Of a stretch of DNA of 64,000 bases, positions 1 through 7,635 are shown piece after piece; the stretch's first letter is position 1; each line of letters starts with the position of its first letter. A model generated the notes under the pieces. That model had not been told where the DNA came from and ran no database searches. It was given only the letters and a program-made list of their open reading frames with translations. The stretch is from Methylobacterium fujisawaense (GTDB taxonomy: Bacteria; Pseudomonadota; Alphaproteobacteria; Rhizobiales; Beijerinckiaceae). The DNA lies in assembly GCF_014138435.1 (NCBI RefSeq), contig NZ_JACJIM010000004.1, positions 124,001-188,000 on the forward strand, in the 5' to 3' direction. The position numbers and the translations under genes were made by a program.

Positions 1-332
1 GTCCGATGACGTGTACGGAGGAGGCGTCCGTCGGTCTCGATGCCGCCACGCCGGAGGGGGCGAAGCCGCAGCCCCAGAAGGCCCGGACGTTCTCGCTGGT
101 CACCAGCGGCGGCCTGCTGACCGTGATCTCGGCAGGACGCTCCGACTATTACGAGTGTCAGACCGCCTCGCCGCGTCTGAATGAGCGCACGCCGCGCAAC
201 GCGATCAAATGCCAGAACGGCGTCTATTTCCTGCTGATCGACCTGAACAAGCTGAACTTCGTCGAGGCGCAGCTCAATCCCGAGGAGCGCAATGCGATCA
301 AGGTCAGCTACGGGAGCTGTCGAATCCTGTAG
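1..332 (+). CDS. hypothetical protein, C-terminal part (cut by left window edge)
   Basis: The reading frame is open at the left edge of the window, so the first visible ATG at position 6 need not be the true start. The visible 100-odd residues contain a Gly/Ser-rich stretch and then a compact region with several cysteines (YECQ, IKCQNG, SCRIL at the end). Paired cysteines would suit an exported protein, but no signal peptide is visible here. I do not recognise the family. It lies on the strand opposite to the flagellar block and ends about 40 bases before the small minus-strand membrane gene, so it is probably not a flagellar gene. Confidence 0.5.
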   Translation, partial: PMTCTEEASVGLDAATPEGAKPQPQKARTFSLVTSGGLLTVISAGRSDYYECQTASPRLNERTPRNAIKCQNGVYFLLIDLNKLNFVEAQLNPEERNAIKVSYGSCRIL

Positions 333-372
333 CGACGGAGCGGGATCGTCCGTCGGCGCGGCGACGGCCGGA

Positions 373-486
373 CTAATCCATACGGATCAGGACATAGGCG
401 GCGGCGGCGACGGCCGCGAGAGTGAGGGCCACCAGCAGGGCCATCTTCCCGGATGGTGCTTCCGGCGGCTCTGGGGCGTCGGTCAT
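373..486 (-). CDS. 37-residue single-helix membrane peptide
   Basis: Short frame starting at the ATG at 486. The product has a Pro/Glu-rich head (MTDAPEPPEAPSGK) followed by one hydrophobic helix rich in Ala, Leu and Val, and it ends LIRMD. It is the last gene on the minus strand of the flagellar block, about 130 bases after the lytic transglycosylase. It could be a small inner-membrane peptide, but nothing ties it to motility beyond position. I chose the internal ATG because residues upstream of it in the frame are Arg-rich and not protein-like. The function is unknown and the gene call itself is only moderately sure. Confidence 0.45.
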   Translation of the reverse strand: MTDAPEPPEAPSGKMALLVALTLAAVAAAAYVLIRMD

Positions 487-620
487 GCGGCTCCTCCAGG
501 CCCGTGAACGGACGATGACCGCCGTCCTGCCCGGTGATCGCCAGGTGTCGGGTGGCCTCTGGCGAAAGACCCCGGTTCTTCCCTTGGTTCCATGGACGCT
601 TCCGGACTGCCTTCCGGCTC

Positions 621-1166
621 TCACTGGCAGAAGCGCGTGGCGGCGGGCGTCCACTGGCCGAAACCCGTCACCACCATGTTCGCCACGACCCGGCAGATAT
701 AGATCTTCTGCGCCGCGTTGTTGTGCGGGCCGGCATGATAGCGCGCCACGGCCATCGTCCAGCTGCCTTCCCGCTTCTTCAGGTCCCGGAGGAATTGCGT
801 CGCGTAGTCCACGTTCGCGTGCGGGTCGATCATGGCCTCGACCGAGCCGAACTTGCCGCCGTGATAATGGTGATTGATCTGCATGCAGCCGAGATCGATC
901 AGGCGCGCGCCCCGGCGGCGCGCCTCGGTGAAGTGGGCGAGCACGTCCTGGGGCCCGGTCGCGAAATAGGCCGTTCCTTCGATGTTCATGGCATAGGGCT
1001 GGAGCGAGCCGCGTTTGCCCGTCTCCGTGAGGCCGACGGCGTAGAGGACGCCGAGAGGCACGCCGTAACGGGCCGAGGCGCGGCCCATCTCGGCCTCACA
1101 CACGTTTGCGGCGGCCGGAACCGCGCTACAGATAAATGCCGCCGTCGCGAGGACGTATCGTCTCAT
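621..1166 (-). CDS. lytic transglycosylase, SLT family (probable flagellar muramidase)
   Basis: The product has 181 residues. A signal peptide (MRRYVLATAAFICSAVPAAA) is followed by an SLT-type lysozyme-like domain: the first third holds VGLTETGK, whose Glu is the expected catalytic acid, followed by LGCMQINHHYH and VARYHAGP, all family hallmarks. It should cut peptidoglycan in the periplasm. The start overlaps the 3' end of fliK by 41 bases in another frame, so the two are probably co-translated. The flgJ of this cluster lacks a muramidase domain. The inferred job is therefore to open the wall for the rod, like the separate flagellar transglycosylase SltF of Rhodobacter. Start chosen to give the signal peptide. 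Confidence 0.82.
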   Translation of the reverse strand: MRRYVLATAAFICSAVPAAANVCEAEMGRASARYGVPLGVLYAVGLTETGKRGSLQPYAMNIEGTAYFATGPQDVLAHFTEARRRGARLIDLGCMQINHHYHGGKFGSVEAMIDPHANVDYATQFLRDLKKREGSWTMAVARYHAGPHNNAAQKIYICRVVANMVVTGFGQWTPAATRFCQ

Positions 1167-2652
1167 CGATCCGCTCTCCGTCGCGCCGGCCGGTGGCCGA
1201 ACGATGCGCCGCCTGTCGTTGCCCATCCTCCCGGTGACCCGGTCGAGCCCCCCCGTTTGCGAAGGAGGACTGACCCTGCGACGGAGCACCTTCGGCAAAG
1301 CCTCCCGCATCGGCCGGTCGCGCTTGAGCGACGGTGACATCGGCTTGGTGGTGCGCCTGCTTGAGGAGGTCCGTGAGGATGGCCGCATCCCGCTGCAGGA
1401 GCGCGGCGGTTTCCGGCCGCGAGGCGCGCAGGTGCGTCTCGAGCTGGCCATTCGCCAGTCGCAGCTCCACGGTGACGGTTCCCAGCTCTTCCGGCCTCAG
1501 CTGGATCCTGAGCACCCGCAGCGGTCCGTCGGGCGCGGTTCCGGTCGCCGGGTCGGCGTGATTGCCGACCGCATCCGGACGGGCCGGCACCGCACGCGCG
1601 ATCTCATCCTCGATGGCAGCGGCGATCATCGGCAGGGTGATGGCGGGCAGGCCCGTCTCTGTCCCGACGCTGTCCCTGGGGGTCGGGACGGAACTGCCGG
1701 CCCGGCTCTGGTGGCCTGCGGCCGCGAGGATCGTACGGGCGATTCCGGGGACCGCATGGCTGTCCGCAGGCACGCTCAGGTCGGACGTGCCGGGCGGGGC
1801 GATGGCCGCGCGCACCGCCGTGTCTGCGGGATCCTGGGGCGCGAGACCGGTCGCGGCCCGAAGCGTCCGCGCCGCGGTGGCGATGATGTCGCCCAGTCCC
1901 GGCCGGGCGAGGTTCTGTCCGGCCACAAAGGGAGCCCCGGAGGCCGCCGGCGCAGCTTCGGCGGGCATCGCCGTGTCTGCCGGACCCTGGGGCGCGAGAC
2001 CGGTCGCGGCCTGAAGCGTCCGCGCCGCGGTGGCGATGACGTCGCTCAGTCCCGTCCGGGCGGGGTTCTGTCCAGCCACGGTTGGTGCCCCGGAGGCCGC
2101 TGGCGCAGCTTCGGCGGCCCCAGACTCGGGTAGCGCTGCCGGGGGTAGCACGGGTTTGAAATGGACCGCGCGGTCGAGCACCGTGACGTCCGGCTTGGGT
2201 CCTGATCCGGCGAGCAGCCCCTGCGCGGATCCTGCTCCGCGCACCAATGCGGGTGCAGAACGGGCTGCGGCGTCGGGGGCTGTCATGCGCGGCCCCGGAG
2301 AGCCGCCGGTCGCGGGGGCGTCGGAGGCGGCCGCCGGATGGGCGGTGTTCAGGACGTTGGCCAGCACCGTCGCGGCGGCGCTTGCCGGATCGGCGGGGGA
2401 GAGCGCGGGTGTCACGGTCGCCTCGTCGGGGCGGCCCTTCGCGACAGGTCCCCGCGGCTCCGCGGCATCATCCCGGTCCTCGTCGGACGAGGGCGTGGAG
2501 GGGGGCTCCGCGATCTCGCGCAGGACATCCCCGAAGGCGCCGGGCCGGCCCCTGTCCGGCGGGGTCCGGAGGTCGGTCTCCGGATGGGACCGCGCCATCT
2601 CGCGATCGGACTTCGGCGCGGGTCTCTGAACCGTGGCGGCGATCAGGGTCAC
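1126..2652 (-). CDS. fliK: flagellar hook-length control protein FliK
   Basis: The product has 508 residues. The first three quarters are Ala/Pro-rich and low in complexity, as in FliK rulers. The C-terminal part carries the conserved substrate-switch domain: LRIQLRPEELGTVTVELRL, then a helix containing LLQRDAAILTDLLKQA. FliK is exported while the hook grows and switches the export gate (FlhB) to filament substrates. Start at ATG 2652 overlaps the motC stop by 4 bases (ATGA), and the 3' end overlaps the transglycosylase start. The N-terminal region contains a near-perfect tandem duplication of 51 residues (separate entry). The call rests on the C-terminal domain and the neighbourhood, because N-terminal sequences of FliK are not conserved. 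Confidence 0.88.
   Translation of the reverse strand: MTLIAATVQRPAPKSDREMARSHPETDLRTPPDRGRPGAFGDVLREIAEPPSTPSSDEDRDDAAEPRGPVAKGRPDEATVTPALSPADPASAAATVLANVLNTAHPAAASDAPATGGSPGPRMTAPDAAARSAPALVRGAGSAQGLLAGSGPKPDVTVLDRAVHFKPVLPPAALPESGAAEAAPAASGAPTVAGQNPARTGLSDVIATAARTLQAATGLAPQGPADTAMPAEAAPAASGAPFVAGQNLARPGLGDIIATAARTLRAATGLAPQDPADTAVRAAIAPPGTSDLSVPADSHAVPGIARTILAAAGHQSRAGSSVPTPRDSVGTETGLPAITLPMIAAAIEDEIARAVPARPDAVGNHADPATGTAPDGPLRVLRIQLRPEELGTVTVELRLANGQLETHLRASRPETAALLQRDAAILTDLLKQAHHQADVTVAQARPADAGGFAEGAPSQGQSSFANGGARPGHREDGQRQAAHRSATGRRDGERIDETIRPRDGGIYL
1807..2112 (-). repeat. tandem 51-codon duplication inside fliK
   Basis: Residues 181-231 (nucleotides 1960-2112) and 232-282 (1807-1959) of FliK are two adjacent copies. 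Both start EAAPAASGAP, share VAGQN and ATAARTL, and end with ATGLAPQ.PADTA. By eye most positions are identical at both protein and DNA level, so the duplication is recent or kept similar by recombination. It lies in the ruler part of the protein. Confidence 0.9.
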
Positions 2653-3923
2653 GGAGTTGCCTTCTGGAGGAGCAGATCGATCTGGTCGATCGTGGCTTGG
2701 GCCTTGGGAATCAGTCTGGCCGCGCCATCGGTGGAATCCGCCGCGGCCTGCGCCTGTCGCGATGGCGCCGTGTCGGCCACCGGCCCCACGCGCGTGCCGA
2801 CGAGACCGCGCCCGATCTCCTCGGCCGTCGCAAGCGCCGTCTTGAGGAGGGGGATGTCGCGGGCGGGAAGCTTGGATCGGTCGAGGGCCTGCAAGGTCCG
2901 CAGCCCGGGCTCGAAGGTCGCCAGGTCCACGATCTCGGCCGCCGCCCGGTAAAGGCGTCCCTGGGCCGCCTCCGGACTCTCGGGCCCGCAGAGCGCCAGG
3001 GCCTTGTCGGCGGCCAGGCGCGCCGAGGCCGTCTTGCCCTCCTGGATCGCCGTACGGGCGATCAGCAGGTACAGATCGCGCCGGCTCCCGGCAGCCAGTT
3101 CGTTGACGATCCTGTTGAGGGCCCCGAAGCGCGCCTCGTCCCGGCCGACATCGAACTGGGTCAACTGGTAGGCGAGGCGCTGCCTGAAATTGCCAGCGTA
3201 GACCGAATGCGGAAAGCGGCGCAGATACTGAATCGCCAGGGCTTCGAACCTGTGCAGATCGCCGATCTGCCCGAGGGCGAAGACCTCGCGGCGCAGGGCT
3301 CCTTCTTCGCTGAGGGTCCCCGGCAGCAGCAGCCGCACGCGATCGAGCAGGGCGATCGCCCGGACCGGATTCTCGGTCACGATGAGCGAGGCCTGCGCGA
3401 GGCCGACCGCACCGGCGAGCGTCGGCGGCAGACCCGCCGTGTCGAAATCCCTGAGGAGGCGGTTCGCGTCCGCATCCCGCCCCTCGATAAAGGCTAGAGC
3501 GCCGCGGGCCAGCGTCGCCTCCCGCTCGCCCAGCCCGTCCAGCGCAGTCAGGCGACGCAGGATCGCCGGCCCCCCGCCGCTCAGGGAGAAGACGATGGCG
3601 GCTCTGACATTATGCCCGTCGGCCCAGACCTCCGGTGCCGCAGCGAGAAGATCCGCGTTGATCCGGGCGATCAACCGCGGCTGACCCTCGTGGGCGGCGA
3701 CCGAGCCGGACGCGACCCGGTCCTGCAGCAATTGTAGCGTCCGCACCGCGGCAACGGGACCGGCCCTCAAGCCCTGGGAGTCCAGGGCCGCCGGTGCCGG
3801 CACGGACTCCGGAAGCGCGGGACGGTCCGCCTGCGGAATCGCCGTGGGCGCCGGTTCCGCGACGGCTGGATCCACGAGCCCTGTGACGAGCGCACCGAGG
3901 GCACCCAGCAGGATCCGCCTCAT
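2649..3923 (-). CDS. motC: motility protein MotC (periplasmic, rhizobial type)
   Basis: The product has 424 residues with a signal peptide (MRRILLGALGALVTGLV...AVA) and a long helical repeat-like body with segments such as LRRLTALDGLGEREATLARG and YLRRFPHSVYAGNFRQRL. MotC is a periplasmic protein of Rhizobiales that works with MotB and is needed for flagellar rotation; MotE, encoded at 11.1-11.7 kb, is its known stabilising partner. The gene overlaps motB upstream and fliK downstream by 4 bases each, giving motB-motC-fliK-transglycosylase as one transcription unit. Assignment comes from position after motB and the overall pattern rather than a catalytic motif. Confidence 0.85.
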   Translation of the reverse strand: MRRILLGALGALVTGLVDPAVAEPAPTAIPQADRPALPESVPAPAALDSQGLRAGPVAAVRTLQLLQDRVASGSVAAHEGQPRLIARINADLLAAAPEVWADGHNVRAAIVFSLSGGGPAILRRLTALDGLGEREATLARGALAFIEGRDADANRLLRDFDTAGLPPTLAGAVGLAQASLIVTENPVRAIALLDRVRLLLPGTLSEEGALRREVFALGQIGDLHRFEALAIQYLRRFPHSVYAGNFRQRLAYQLTQFDVGRDEARFGALNRIVNELAAGSRRDLYLLIARTAIQEGKTASARLAADKALALCGPESPEAAQGRLYRAAAEIVDLATFEPGLRTLQALDRSKLPARDIPLLKTALATAEEIGRGLVGTRVGPVADTAPSRQAQAAADSTDGAARLIPKAQATIDQIDLLLQKATP

Positions 3924-5197
3924 CCCGGAATTCCTTGGAGAAGGATCTCGATCCGCCGGTTCTCCGGCGCCTTGGGATCTGGCGCGTTGCGCGGCATCCG
4001 GTCGGCCGCCCCCTCAACGCGCCAGATCCGCGCCTCCTCGATGCCCGCTCGGATGAGCATGTAGGACGCCATGTGGGCGCGCGCCGTCGAGAGCCGCCAG
4101 TTGTCGTAGACGTCCGAGCGGAACGGCCGACTGTCAGTATGGCCGCGGATGATGAGCCGGCCCGGGCGCGAGGCCAGCGCCTTCGCGAGGCGCTCCATGG
4201 CCCGCACCATCTCGGGACGGGGCTCGGCCGAGCCCACCGCGAACATGCTGAAATTCAGGTCGTCCGTCACGTTGATCAAGAGCCCCTCCGACGTCCCCTG
4301 AACCTCGATGCGGGGGCCGGGGGCGGAGGGCGGGAAGATCTTGGCGATCTCCGCTTGCAGCGCAGCCTGGGCCGCAGCGGTCGCCGCCGGGATCGGGGCC
4401 GACCCCGCGATGGGAGCCTCCGCCGCCTTGGCGCCGGTGTCCCTGATCTCCGCCACCTTGTTTGCCGTCGCCGTGTGTCCTGTGGCCGTCTGTCCTGCTG
4501 CCTTGGCCTCGGGGGCCTTCGCCTCCGCCGCTTGGCGATCTTGGCGATCTTGGCGATCAGACACCGGCGGTTCAGCCTCCGTGCTGCCCGCGTCTCCGGC
4601 TCCGCGCGCATCGGGCCTGGCCTGGGCCGGCGGGGGTGTGATCCCGGTTGGGGCGGGCCGGTCGGTCTTCGCCGGCGACAGGGTGGTCACCTGCCAGTAC
4701 AGCGGATCGAACGGATCCCGGGCCACGTCGCCCCCCCGCCGACCCGCTTCGCCGAGATCGCCGATCGTGGTGCTCTGGGGCTTGTCCGGATCGGACTCGG
4801 TCGCGAGGTGCGCCAGGACGGAATAGGGATCCTGGAACAGTTCCCGCTCCCGCCCCGCCGATCCGGGCGGCAGGGTGCCGGATCTGTCCCGCGTGACGGC
4901 CGCGGCCGCCGTGTCGCTCGCCTTGTTTCCCTCCTTCGAATCCGTCGAACCCGGCTGAGGATCGCTGAGCCCCTTCCGAAGCGGGAGAGGCTGGGAAAGG
5001 CTGATCGGATTGAAGTAATTCGCTATGCTGGTCTTGGTCTCATCGTTCGTGACCTTGGTCAGCCACAGGACCAAGAACAGCGCCATCAGCGTCGTCATAA
5101 AGTCGGCAAATGCGATCTTCCAGACGCCGCCATGATGTTCGTTGTCGTCCTGCGGGGGCCGGCGGACGATAATGATCTCGGGGTGATCGTTGGCCAT
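3920..5197 (-). CDS. motB: flagellar stator protein MotB
   Basis: The product has 425 residues. After a short cytoplasmic head comes the single membrane helix WKIAFADFMTTLMALFLVLW, whose Asp32 matches the proton-binding Asp of MotB. A long Pro/Ala-rich and Lys/Glu-rich periplasmic linker follows. The C-terminal OmpA-like peptidoglycan-binding domain contains IIRGHTDSRPF, NWRLSTARA and NRRIEIL. It anchors the stator to the wall and conducts protons with MotA. motA is about 28 kb away on the other strand, the split arrangement usual in rhizobia. The linker is long compared with enteric MotB (about 308 residues), as in other rhizobial MotB. The FliH-like gene ends 2 bases upstream. Confidence 0.96.
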   Translation of the reverse strand: MANDHPEIIIVRRPPQDDNEHHGGVWKIAFADFMTTLMALFLVLWLTKVTNDETKTSIANYFNPISLSQPLPLRKGLSDPQPGSTDSKEGNKASDTAAAAVTRDRSGTLPPGSAGRERELFQDPYSVLAHLATESDPDKPQSTTIGDLGEAGRRGGDVARDPFDPLYWQVTTLSPAKTDRPAPTGITPPPAQARPDARGAGDAGSTEAEPPVSDRQDRQDRQAAEAKAPEAKAAGQTATGHTATANKVAEIRDTGAKAAEAPIAGSAPIPAATAAAQAALQAEIAKIFPPSAPGPRIEVQGTSEGLLINVTDDLNFSMFAVGSAEPRPEMVRAMERLAKALASRPGRLIIRGHTDSRPFRSDVYDNWRLSTARAHMASYMLIRAGIEEARIWRVEGAADRMPRNAPDPKAPENRRIEILLQGIPG

Positions 5198-5199
5198 GC

Positions 5200-5829
5200 T
5201 CAGCGGTCCTCGATGAGGGCGGCGATACGGTCACCCCATGCCTGGAGCCGGGTCTCAATGACCGTCCAGTTCGTCTGAATGCGCAGGTCAGGTCTGCTGT
5301 CCGGCGACAAGGCGAGTCGGCCAGGCGGCAGATTCAGGCGTTGGGCCAGCGCCTCCACGAGATCCGGCGGGCCGCTCAGGGTGAGCGTGCCCGTCTGACT
5401 GTCCGCCACAAGAGTCGACACGGTCGCCTGCAACTCGCGGATCGCCTCCTGCCGCAGGGCTTCCGCCAAGAAGGGCTGGAGGACCCGCGTCAGGCTCCCG
5501 GCCAGACGGGCTTCCAGCATCTGAACCTGCTCGGCGAAGCCGTTCGCCAGGACAGCGGCTTCCGTTTCGACCCAGCGCTGCCGTGTCTCCGCCAGGGTGG
5601 TAGCCGCCGCGGCGCGTTCCGCCGCCGCGGCGGCCTCAGCCGCCCGAGCGGCCAGCGCCTCGCCCTCTCGGCGGCCTTCCGCGCGCGCCTCAGCCGCGAT
5701 GGCATCGGCGTCCTGCGGGGGGGCGGCCGCGTCGGCCGGATCCCGTTTGGCGATCAGCGCCGCAAGGGTGGGGGACGATCGCTGACCCGCATCCGAAAAT
5801 ACGGTCCAGATCGGAGGTGCATCCACCAT
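5200..5829 (-). CDS. FliH-like flagellar export protein
   Basis: The product has 209 residues from the ATG at 5829, which shares one base with the fliF stop (TAATG). The first half is an Ala/Glu/Arg-rich helix (AEARAEGRREGEALAARAAE) of the type seen in FliH and SctL stalks. The second half is globular, with LTLSGPPDLVEAL and LRIQTNWTVIETRLQAWGDR, which fits the FliH C-terminal domain that binds the ATPase FliI. FliH regulates FliI and links it to the C-ring. Gene order fliF-this-motB supports an export or C-ring role. FliH sequences diverge strongly in alphaproteobacteria, so the family call is probable, not certain. An earlier in-frame start at 5856 would overlap fliF further and is less likely. 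Confidence 0.65.
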   Translation of the reverse strand: MVDAPPIWTVFSDAGQRSSPTLAALIAKRDPADAAAPPQDADAIAAEARAEGRREGEALAARAAEAAAAAERAAAATTLAETRQRWVETEAAVLANGFAEQVQMLEARLAGSLTRVLQPFLAEALRQEAIRELQATVSTLVADSQTGTLTLSGPPDLVEALAQRLNLPPGRLALSPDSRPDLRIQTNWTVIETRLQAWGDRIAALIEDR

Positions 5830-7466
5830 TACGCGGCCTCGTCGCGCGTGAGCCATTGTTTCAGGATGTTGGCGACCTGCTCCTCGTCGAGTTCCACCAG
5901 CTGCTCGAGCTTGCGGATCGGCGAGCGCGCGACGTGCTCATTCAAATCCTCGATCAGGCTGGGATCCGAGGATGCCCCGACCTGCTCCGCTTGCGGCACG
6001 CCGAGCGCCGCCGCGAGGTCCATTGGGGCGACGGTGAGTTCGGTTCCGACCTCCGAGGGGCGGGCGAGGATGGCATTGACCGCTGGACGCAAGCCGAACC
6101 AGATGAGCAGGCATCCGACAATCAGGATCGTGGCCGCGTTGATCAGGGTTCCGGACTGCCGCATCAGGACGTCGCCGACACCCAGGGCCGGCGTGGGGGC
6201 GAGAGGCTGACCTTCGTCGATGAAACTGACGGCCGCCACCTTGATCTGGTCGCCCCGGCCCTTGTTGAAGCCGGCCGCTGACGCGACCAGTTGCTCGATC
6301 TCTGAAATCTGCGGCTCCAGATCGACCTTGGCCCCGTCTTTGACGCTGCCCGCGAGCGCCTCGAGGCGGGACCGGTTCACCAGAACGGCGACGGACAGGT
6401 TCTTCACGGAATAGCCGTCGCTGACGGTCTGGACCGTCTTCGAGGAGATCTCGAAGTTGGACAATTCCTCGCGGCGCTGGCTTTCGGAGCTCGACGCATC
6501 GGTCCCCTCGGAACGGACGCGCTGATCGGGCAGGTTCTGCTGAGCGGTGGTCGGCTTCTGGGGGGCGCGGTTCTGCGAACTCTCCGATTCCTTGATTGTC
6601 CGCAGCGAGCGCTCGACCTTCTGGTCAGGATTGAAGATTGTCTCGTCCGTCTTGGTCTTGTCCGTGTTGAGCCGGGCAACAACGCTGATTTCGAAATTGT
6701 TTGGCCCCAGATAAGGGGTAAGCGTGCGGCGGACGTTGTCCTGGATCTCCCGGGTGACGGTTTGCTCGAGGCTCGTCAGCCGGCCGGCCGGCGCCGTGGT
6801 GGCGTCGTCGCCGGCGAGCAGGACCGTCCCATCGGTATTCAGCACGGTCACCTTTTCCGGCTTCATGCCGGGAATGGCGGCGGCGACGAGCTGCCGGATC
6901 GCCGGCGCGGTCGAGGCATCGTTGGCGGGCTCGGTGCGCACGACCACTGAGGCCGAGGCGGGCTGCTGCTCGCGGCGGAACGAGCCGGGATCGGGCATCA
7001 CGATATGGACCCGGGCTGCCTTGACGCCCTTGAGCGTCTGGATGGTGCGGGCGATCTCGCCCTCCAGGGCCCGGACCCGGGTGATGTCCTGCATGAACGA
7101 GGTCAGGCCCAGCGAGCCCAGGTCGTTGAACAGTTCGTAGCCGGCCTTGCCGCTCTGGGGCAGGCCCTTCTCGGCCAGGAGCATGCGGGCCTGCGCGGTC
7201 TGCCCGTAGCTGACCAGAACCGATGTGCCGTCCGCACTGACGTCGAAGGGAATCCCGGCGTCCTTGAGCGCCACGCCCATGCGACTCACGTCGTCACGGC
7301 TCAAGCCGGAATAGAGGGTCTCCCGGAGCGGGCGGCTCAGGTAATAGGCCCCCAGGCCTATGGCGAGGAACACGGTCAGTCCCACCAGCCCGAGGGCGAT
7401 CAAGCGCCGGGGCCCGAGCTCCAGGATATTGTTCCACAGCTTCTCAATGTGTTCGCGACCGGGCAT
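5829..7466 (-). CDS. fliF: flagellar MS-ring protein FliF
   Basis: The product has about 545 residues from the ATG at 7466 (MPGREHIEKLW...), the start that matches the usual short FliF head; an in-frame ATG at 7508 would add 14 residues. A first membrane helix (LIALGLVGLTVFLAIGLGAYYL) is followed by the YscJ/FliF ring-building motifs (LYSGLSRDDVSRMG, GIPFDVSADGTSV, ARVHIVMPDPG) and a second membrane helix near the end (AATILIVGCLLIWFGL). The tail EEQVANILKQWL is the FliG-binding segment. FliF forms the inner-membrane ring on which the motor and export gate are built. It heads the minus-strand group running to the transglycosylase. Confidence 0.96.
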   Translation of the reverse strand: MPGREHIEKLWNNILELGPRRLIALGLVGLTVFLAIGLGAYYLSRPLRETLYSGLSRDDVSRMGVALKDAGIPFDVSADGTSVLVSYGQTAQARMLLAEKGLPQSGKAGYELFNDLGSLGLTSFMQDITRVRALEGEIARTIQTLKGVKAARVHIVMPDPGSFRREQQPASASVVVRTEPANDASTAPAIRQLVAAAIPGMKPEKVTVLNTDGTVLLAGDDATTAPAGRLTSLEQTVTREIQDNVRRTLTPYLGPNNFEISVVARLNTDKTKTDETIFNPDQKVERSLRTIKESESSQNRAPQKPTTAQQNLPDQRVRSEGTDASSSESQRREELSNFEISSKTVQTVSDGYSVKNLSVAVLVNRSRLEALAGSVKDGAKVDLEPQISEIEQLVASAAGFNKGRGDQIKVAAVSFIDEGQPLAPTPALGVGDVLMRQSGTLINAATILIVGCLLIWFGLRPAVNAILARPSEVGTELTVAPMDLAAALGVPQAEQVGASSDPSLIEDLNEHVARSPIRKLEQLVELDEEQVANILKQWLTRDEAA

Positions 7467-7558
7467 CGGCAGGACTCGGTATCCACCACAGTGGCTCTGC
7501 CTCCGCATGGCGGATCAACCTTGCGCGAAGGTGGCGTAACGCGCGGCTTCGGCAAAGG

Positions 7559-7587
7559 AAAAAGCCGCGCATCCGAAGACGCGCGGC
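7559..7587 (-). terminator. Rho-independent terminator of the flagellin gene
   Basis: On the minus strand, GCCGCGC (7587-7581) and GCGCGGC (7570-7564) form a perfect 7-bp stem around a 10-base loop, followed directly by five T residues. It begins about 50 bases past the flagellin stop and ends before fliF, so it separates an abundant filament transcript from fliF. A competing copy of the arm at 7541-7547 could pair alternatively. Confidence 0.8.
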
Positions 7588-7635
7588 CTGAATCAGATCG
7601 GCGATCTGGTCTTGATATTGCTCAGGTGAGCCGGA

